Shown here piece after piece: positions 18,170 to 24,178 of a DNA stretch of 24,178 nucleotides. Position 1 is the first letter of the stretch, and each line of letters starts with the position of its first letter. The notes under the pieces were generated by a model. The model did no database searches and had not been told where the DNA came from. It worked only from the letters and a program-made list of their open reading frames with translations. Made by a program: the position numbers and the translations under genes. This DNA comes from Priapulus caudatus (lineage: Eukaryota; Priapulida; Priapulimorpha; Priapulimorphida; Priapulidae), in the NCBI RefSeq assembly GCF_000485595.1, contig NW_014577433.1:133477-157654 (forward strand), in the 5' to 3' direction.

Positions 18170-18206
<37 letters not shown>
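18101..18206. repeat. Compound (TC)n-(TA)n microsatellite
   Basis: Interrupted TC/CTCT runs (about 18101-18160) pass directly into (TA)n (about 18161-18206). Minus-strand Arg-Glu/Tyr-Ile frames are repeat translations. Confidence 0.93.
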
Positions 18207-20439
18207 GTTATAACTATCAACCCGCCCCCGTAATTCCACATTGCTCTTAAAGCATCTAACTACGTGAGCGGTGCGTTGACATTAAAACCTCATTATCGTC
18301 TCTGTAAGGCGCAGCGTTACCGCACTCTGCCATCAAGGCGCTCGGCAACATTACAGTGAAATTCTAAGTATGTTTGAAAGGGTACGTAGTCCGACAGCTT
18401 TTATGTGAATTTATGGGCAGACTTTAGAAACACGATATGTATATGGCAATTCGTAGTAATCCCTCGTGCACGCTTAAGACTAGTGCCGTGCACAGCGCGC
18501 ATACCATGCATAGTCTGTAAGGCGCCTGTTATTGATATTATATACACGCATGACGCCACACACGATATGAGATATTAGAAAAGCGTGCGTTGCGTGCGTG
18601 GCGTGGGCGTGCCGTGCTTCGCGTTTGTGCGTTAGTGCCTACCATGTGTGGCGCGCGCACGCGCGTGTTTGGCGTGTGTGCGTTCATAAGGGTGAGCGGG
18701 AGAGAGAAAGAACAACGCATATAGCTTCGTCTTAAACATGGTAAATGCGCTTCAATGCTAAAATTTAACGCTTGGCATTATCCAACAACGCGTATGCTGT
18801 GGGTATGAGCAGCGTAATTCCTATTTAGGGCCTGGTTTGCTGCGTCGACCTCACTACTGCGCGGATGGTTACCTGCTATTACCGACGAACTCAGGCGACG
18901 AGCACGCTTACCTGCAATATCGCGTTCCGTCGCGATTGCTAGTCTATTTGAACGCAGGCCTAAATGCCACGGGAGCTGATGACAATATAAACGCTGATAT
19001 AATAAGCAAGTGTTTTAAACTAATAGTTCTCTATTGCTGGATATTTGCGCGACTCTTCGACGCCGAATCCGCGACAATCCCTCGAAGACAGCTGTCGAGG
19101 TCTGCCGTAACTCTCTTCTGCATATGCTCTATAGCGTATGTTCTCCTTCAAGTCAATAATTATCGGCCACACGCCGCGGGAAAATATCTAACACCGGATC
19201 TATGAATAAATCAATCCGCTGCGGACCTATTATAATAGCCGCCAGCATCATTGTTCCCCTTGTGCCTTTGGCACTCTGTTTGCCGTAATTAAATCATCCT
19301 TTCCCTGACCGCTATGGCTTGCTTCTTAGGTATGTGTAAAAAATGAAGCGCCAACTCGGCTAAGGTAAACTTTCTGTCTGCCTCGTGAGAAGAGGCCGAT
19401 TAAGGCGCGATACCGACAATTAGTGGGCTTGCTAGTGAGAGACAGTCCTGCGAAGACTCGCCATTCGTCCCGATTGACTATAAGCGAGCGCGACGCTTTC
19501 CGCTTCAATATTTATATTCATGATTTGAGCATGACAAGCGGCCGGAACAGACCATGTGGCGCAACAGAAGTAGCGTTGCGGCTAGCGTGTGCGCGTTTAC
19601 CCGTCCCATGTTTTACGATGATCTAATGTATTAAGCAAGTGTTGAAATAGCAGGCCTGTTCGCGCCGTCTGTAAATCGTAACTTCGAGGCAGGACTGGCT
19701 TAATTTTATTGATGTTAAGTATAGGAATTATATCGAAGGAATCAAAATGTTTATGTTCATGACTGGCTGGCCTCTCTGAATAATTTCCGAGGCCCGATTT
19801 TAATATCTACGTATAATTATGATCTTTGCAGTTTTTATTGTGTTACATTTATGCGAAGCCAGGCGTAACTCAATAATAATGTAGCTATCGCTGCGCGAAA
19901 GCCAAAGCCAGCATTCTCTCGCACTAATGATGCATCTATATTACAGACGTCTGAAAGCGATGGCTATCCTGTCCTGTACCGATCTTACGTAGTGGCCGCT
20001 GTACGCAAACCGGCTGCAATGGTCCGCGCCTCGCCTCTAGAATTAGGTATAGTTTGATGTAATCACTACACGTGAGCATAAATATACGTTACCATTCCCG
20101 GGTTCACTTGCTGTGCGCTGGCGCGAAAGAAATAGCATAGCATAACGCGCTTGATGTTCGTGCAATCGATGATGCATTTTGGCGCAGGTATATATGATGC
20201 GCTCCGTTTTGCTTAATAACACGGGAACGGTTCTGTCGATTTCAACTGTGAGCGTGCATAGGTAAGACTTTTAGCGGCTGTCGCTTTTTTAACACCCGGC
20301 GTGCGCACACGGCGTAAACATTTGCACACGTGATATACCGCAATGCATTTATCTCCTCGTTGTGGCCACGTTCATATTCATTATTCATTATGTAATGATG
20401 TAAGTGCGCAACATCGGCGCCGCACAGCTACTGCGCGAA
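18207..20439. other. Long intergenic stretch with one GTGC block; no gene recognised
   Basis: A degenerate GTGC/GCGC block lies at about 18580-18690. The stop-to-stop frame 18762-19205 (about 147 codons, no ATG at its start) has two hydrophobic segments but no family signature. A frame of that length is expected roughly once or twice by chance in 24 kb read six ways. I see no other structure. Confidence 0.4.
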
Positions 20440-20680
20440 CACCACACGCACACACAATAGGCCTACATACACACGTACATGCACGCAACGACACGGCTGC
20501 GCACGCACGCATCACGCAGACATAACTATTTACTCACATCATCACCGCCCGCACTCATGACGACGCACGCACGCATAACGCCGCAAACCATTCACCACAG
20601 CGGACGCACGCTTAAACGCACACGCAGCAAACATGCTGGAAAACGCGCAACGCGCACCGCGCGACACGCTGAAATGGTTC
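20440..20680. repeat. Degenerate CA/CGCA-rich block
   Basis: CACA, CGCACGCA and ACGCAAC words alternate with unique pieces. His-Thr-Arg-rich open frames across it (20343-20736) are probably repeat artefacts. Confidence 0.65.
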
Positions 20681-22079
20681 CACGCCGGTTTATTCCGGTT
20701 GTGACGAGTGCGAAACATAATTGTAAAGATATTTAATTTGCCGTTCCCTTTTTCCAATTTAAATGAGTCAAGTCTGTGTGTCTGTTTCCTCTTTATTAAA
20801 TTGCATTGTGCTAGTCTCTTGGCTTCTTAGAGAGCTCTGTGCAAATTCAAGTCGTCTTCGAATGCATGGACGCCATGTATTCCCAATATTCGATCCAAAT
20901 CAATCAGTTTTAAAAACCTTTCATTATTGCGCCTATAAAGACTTTATACAACAACTTAAATATATATAGTATTATAATGTATATCGACAATAAACACGAC
21001 CTAGAAATACGCGATCGGTTAGGTAAATGCACTGTTCGAGCGTTGTGTGGCCCAACCAGCAATAATTACCAGCGAAGTTGCTAGATGACCGCCGCCTGGA
21101 CACTCCAACACCGGCTGCCAGGCTAACAACGAGAAGGCAATCTGCCCGAATCAAGGCAGGAGGCGGACGCTCTCACCGAGCGCCACGAAGACCTACTAAT
21201 ATTTACCGAGCAGGTCGATATTCTTAGAGAGCCTATATATAACTGACAATTATCGTAAAGACAATACGCAAACAGGGTTGCTCGCCCGAATGGAAAGTGT
21301 CTTGCCTGACTGCGGAATTACGTTTTCTATAATTAAATGAGTAAAGTGGATATAGACTTATAGTGAAATCGTTAAATCGCCGTAAAATTGGTATTACTGT
21401 TTGAAAAGGACTAAATTTGTGTTTTTGATTTGCTAATTAGCAAGTAGATGCTGTATGGTCGATTTGTGTGTTGCTAGCGATCATAATAAACGGAAATGTA
21501 ATTAGGGCTTGTAATATTTCGCGAGGCGTAAACGGTCACATATGCCACAAACTACGTCTGTAGCCTGTATACGACATGCAAGTATTTGATAGAACACGAG
21601 ATTGTGTCTTTCGCTTGTGCTGCGCGCGCTCTCCACAGCGTCATTGATATCCCTCGGCGGCGTGAACTGGTGATTATCGAATTATAGGCCAGCGTGATGC
21701 CGCGATTTATGCGGATTCAAACGACAGCTGTTACTTGCCCCCTGCATGTTTTGGCAGGTATTCGCGACGGCACATGTTTGCTATTGGGATATCACAGATA
21801 TTCCAAGGTCCCGCTGCTCATCACCGCACCGCACCGTTATTGCATTCAATCAGCAGGTTCTTCACGGCGCGCTCCGTGATTTCTAGTCGCGCTCTACCGA
21901 GGGTCTGTGTAATAGAAAAAACATCTAGAATCTAGAACGCCAGATTCTCCGCCTATTATGTGTAAAAACCGCATCGCGCCTAACAACACGGTCGCGACAT
22001 CAACTAAATTCGTTACGACATATTAAAACGAAGAGAAATCAAATTCGACGCATTACGTAGTGTTATTCGTCCCGTGACT
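20681..22079. other. Intergenic stretch, no gene recognised
   Basis: Unique-looking DNA. A minus frame at 20972-21154 and plus frames near 21694-21935 are short and have no domain. No repeat or RNA gene is recognised. Confidence 0.4.
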
Positions 22080-23195
22080 GACGACTGGCTGACTGCCTTA
22101 CCCGGCCGTCAGACGTCTGTCGCGGTGTAACTTCCACGGTATCTCACCAGTCATCGCGAATGTACACAAGCGCCGTGTCGCCCTGCCGACGCAGCACGTA
22201 CAAGCGCCGTCTGTCGGAAATGTCACTTATCTGTCAGACGAAATGCCTGCGCGCGTCATATCTCCGGTGCCATGACAGCGCATCGCTGCCTATATTGGGT
22301 CGGGCACGTACCGCCGCAGCGCGGATAGCTGCTGTCGCAACCTAATAACTGGGGAAGTCAGCGTGTACGCTAAGCTGCGCTGATCTACGTCGGGGCGGCG
22401 CGGGTCTTCGTGCGCAGTCCGCGTCGGAATTGGTCGTATTTGACGTCGTCCAGAACGAGTAACGTGCCACGCGCGTGACATGCTAAATGCGCTTCCGGGT
22501 TTTTTTTTTTGATCCACTTATATTGTCCACACCAACGTGCTCGGTGAACCTGTTCCTCGCATCGCGTTGCTCTTTGATCACGTCTGTTAGGTGGCGCCGC
22601 TATGTATTAACCTGCCGCTATTAATATCCTCGTCCTCCGAGGCTCCGATCGCGTATACCCCGATCGTTCTCCTGTCTTCACCTGAGTTCAGCGCCTGATC
22701 CCTGCTCGTCTCTCTGCGCCAGCGACCGACTGCGCGCGACAGCGGCGGCGACAAGACGTGCGCAGGCGACACCCACCGAGTTGGCCTGCGACGTCGCAGC
22801 AGCAGCAGCAGCAAGACCTCTGCGTGCCGCGACAGCTTTGGCCGCCTCTGTGCCGAGCGTCGCGAGTCTCAGAGCCGTCACAGAAGACCCGCCAGCCCTT
22901 CCGCGGGTCGGATCAAGCGTGGGGGGCGTGGCGTAGCGCGCAAAGACTGACTGCGGCGCGCAGCGATGAAGGGCGCAGCGAGCAAACGGGTGCAACTGAA
23001 CTGGCGATCAGTCCTCCTCTGCGCCTTGCCTCACATACGCGGGCTTCTGGTAATATCGCGGGCGGCACCGCGGCGGCTCACCAGCGTGCGCTTGCTCCGG
23101 GCTTGCGCGCTCGCGTGGCTAAAAGGTTGGTCGACGGTCGAGGATGGGCGGCGTATACGTACGAGCGAGGTCTGGTGCGCGTCTTAATAGCGCTG
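22080..23195. promoter_or_regulatory. CpG-rich segment, possible promoter/first-exon region
   Basis: GC and CpG rise sharply here, most clearly from 22680 to 23195, where CpG is at least as frequent as base composition predicts. A short CAG run (five CAG plus CAA, 22797-22814) encodes six Gln in a plus frame at 22758-23366. That frame starts with GTG, and its last ~55 codons lie inside the neighbouring transposable element, so it is not a credible gene as it stands. A minus frame (22678-22995) is Ala/Arg-rich through composition alone. CpG-rich segments in animals often mark promoters. No core-promoter element was identified with confidence. Confidence 0.3.
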
Positions 23196-23740
23196 ATGCC
23201 TGCTGCGTTAAGCTCGCTGGTCCGACGGCCCAATAGTTCGAGAGCCCAACTATACCGAAAGCAGCCGAGCGTGAGTCCGAAGCCCACTATCCGAAAACCC
23301 ACATACCAGTCGCGAAAACCCACAGGGGATGGGGTCCATCTATACCTAAGATGTTTAATTAATTAATTAATTTTAATTTTTTAATTTTTAATTTTAATTT
23401 TAATTTAATTTTTTTAGGGATGTAGGGGGAGGCCGTATGGTAAGGTAGGGTCAGGAAGGGCCTAGGTCGGGGTGGGGTATTTTTACAAAAATTACATGCT
23501 CAACTAAAAAATAAATAAAATTTAAATTTAAAATTTAAATTAACATTAACATTCAAATTAAAAAATTAAAATTAAATTAATTAAAATTAAAATTAAAATT
23601 ATAAAAATAAAATTAATTAAATTATTAAACATTCGACATAAGATCGGCACCCCGGCATCCCCTGTGGTTTTCGGACTAGTCGGGCCTTCGGCACTAGTGG
23701 TTTTCGGCACTATGGCCGTCGACTTAAGCGACAGTCACCG
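23195..23740. mobile_element. Short TAGTCCGAAA-type TIR element, uninterrupted relative of 15140-16480
   Basis: Left terminus CTGCTGCGTTAAG (23200) and right terminus, reverse-complemented from 23734, CTGTCGCTTAAGTCGACGG are inverted copies. Both lead into GACGGCC-A-TAGT-CGAAA and then several 15-17-bp TAGTCCGAAAACCCAC-type units, a CACAGGGGAT box and TTAATTAA-rich tracts. A G-rich box (23417-23475) sits inside the left arm, as in the larger element. Total length is about 535 bp and there is no coding capacity. The right flank GTCACCG resembles the right flank of the larger element, so the true end may lie a few bases further out. No clear target duplication was found. Confidence 0.8.
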
Positions 23741-24178
23741 CTGGCTGACACGCTACGTTACGAGGCCTAAGCTAACCATAGTCCCACGCATGTGTGCCGT
23801 GCGTGACGTCCGTACGTGCGTGGCGTCCCGTGCATGTGTGTGTGTGCTGCGCTCGCAGTGCGCATGCGTCGTTGCGTGTGTGTGTGTCGGCGCGTACCCG
23901 TCGCATACCTAAACCCGTGCGATCGCCTTATAAGAGTTTTCATAACAGATGTCAAATTTTCCTAACCATCACACATTTCGTGTTTATCGTCGTGTTCACC
24001 GCGGGCCGCATCGCCGTGAAACTCGCGCATTACCTGCGCGTGTACGTTTAAACTACTGGTACACCAGTGACAGCAACGAACGTGCGGTCTACACATAATT
24101 TTCTCCATATTAGACATTTCGTTGGCTGTCAACATTGGATCGATTGCATGTCGAAACAAATGTCAGATTAAAATGACT
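23741..24178. other. GTGC-type block then unique-looking DNA
   Basis: A degenerate GTGC/TG block occupies about 23785-23890. The rest to the window end shows no recognisable gene. Overlapping frames at 23664-24051 are partly repeat translation. Confidence 0.5.

Noticed and set aside
18762-19205. ~147-codon stop-free frame with two hydrophobic segments
   Set aside because: Length expected by chance, no ATG near its start, and no family signature. Not supported as a gene.
22678-23366. 202-codon plus frame and 105-codon minus frame in the CpG-rich segment
   Set aside because: Both begin with non-ATG codons. GC richness lowers stop frequency, and the plus frame ends inside a transposable element.

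Overview
This window looks like non-coding, repeat-dense nuclear DNA from an animal, most likely an invertebrate. Four things point that way. There is a block of vertebrate/metazoan-type telomere repeat (TTAGGG, read as CCCTAA on this strand). Long CA/TG microsatellites are numerous. A LINE reverse-transcriptase fragment is present. CpG is abundant almost throughout, whereas most vertebrate DNA is CpG-depleted. I cannot name the species. I found no intact protein-coding gene, no tRNA or rRNA gene, no CRISPR array and nothing bacterial. Nearly all long open frames are translated microsatellites or minisatellites (runs of His-Thr, Cys-Val, or Lys-Trp-Glu-Met) or lie within what chance predicts for 24 kb.

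The interpretable content is mobile DNA and tandem repeats. From left to right: (1) 1-370, simple repeats and a small foldback in a TA run. (2) 4674-5136, a complete pogo/Tc1-mariner-like MITE with 26-bp perfect terminal inverted repeats and a TA target duplication. (3) 5742-7027, a large foldback element whose ~330-bp arms are themselves palindromic, with a decayed relative at 17640-17855. (4) 9399-9600, an 18-bp minisatellite. (5) 10080-10827 (minus), a broken LTR-retrotransposon gag-like remnant. (6) 11102-11404 (plus), a broken LINE reverse transcriptase. (7) 11702-12360, two inverted arrays of a 15/16-bp minisatellite flanking eight telomere repeats. (8) 13517-13655, an assembly gap of ten N between telomere-like repeats and a TG run. 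(9) 15140-16480, a TIR element built of TAGTCCGAAA repeats, apparently with a pogo-like element inserted at its centre of symmetry. (10) 22080-23195, a CpG-rich segment abutting a shorter relative of that element at 23195-23740.

No genes act together here. The elements relate by nesting and sequence family: the 15.1-kb and 23.2-kb elements are one family and the 5.7-kb and 17.6-kb elements another. At least thirteen degenerate GTGC/TG (or CA/GCAC) blocks are scattered through the window. The CpG-rich segment at 22.1-23.2 kb is the only place that resembles a promoter or first-exon region, and that is an inference from base composition alone.
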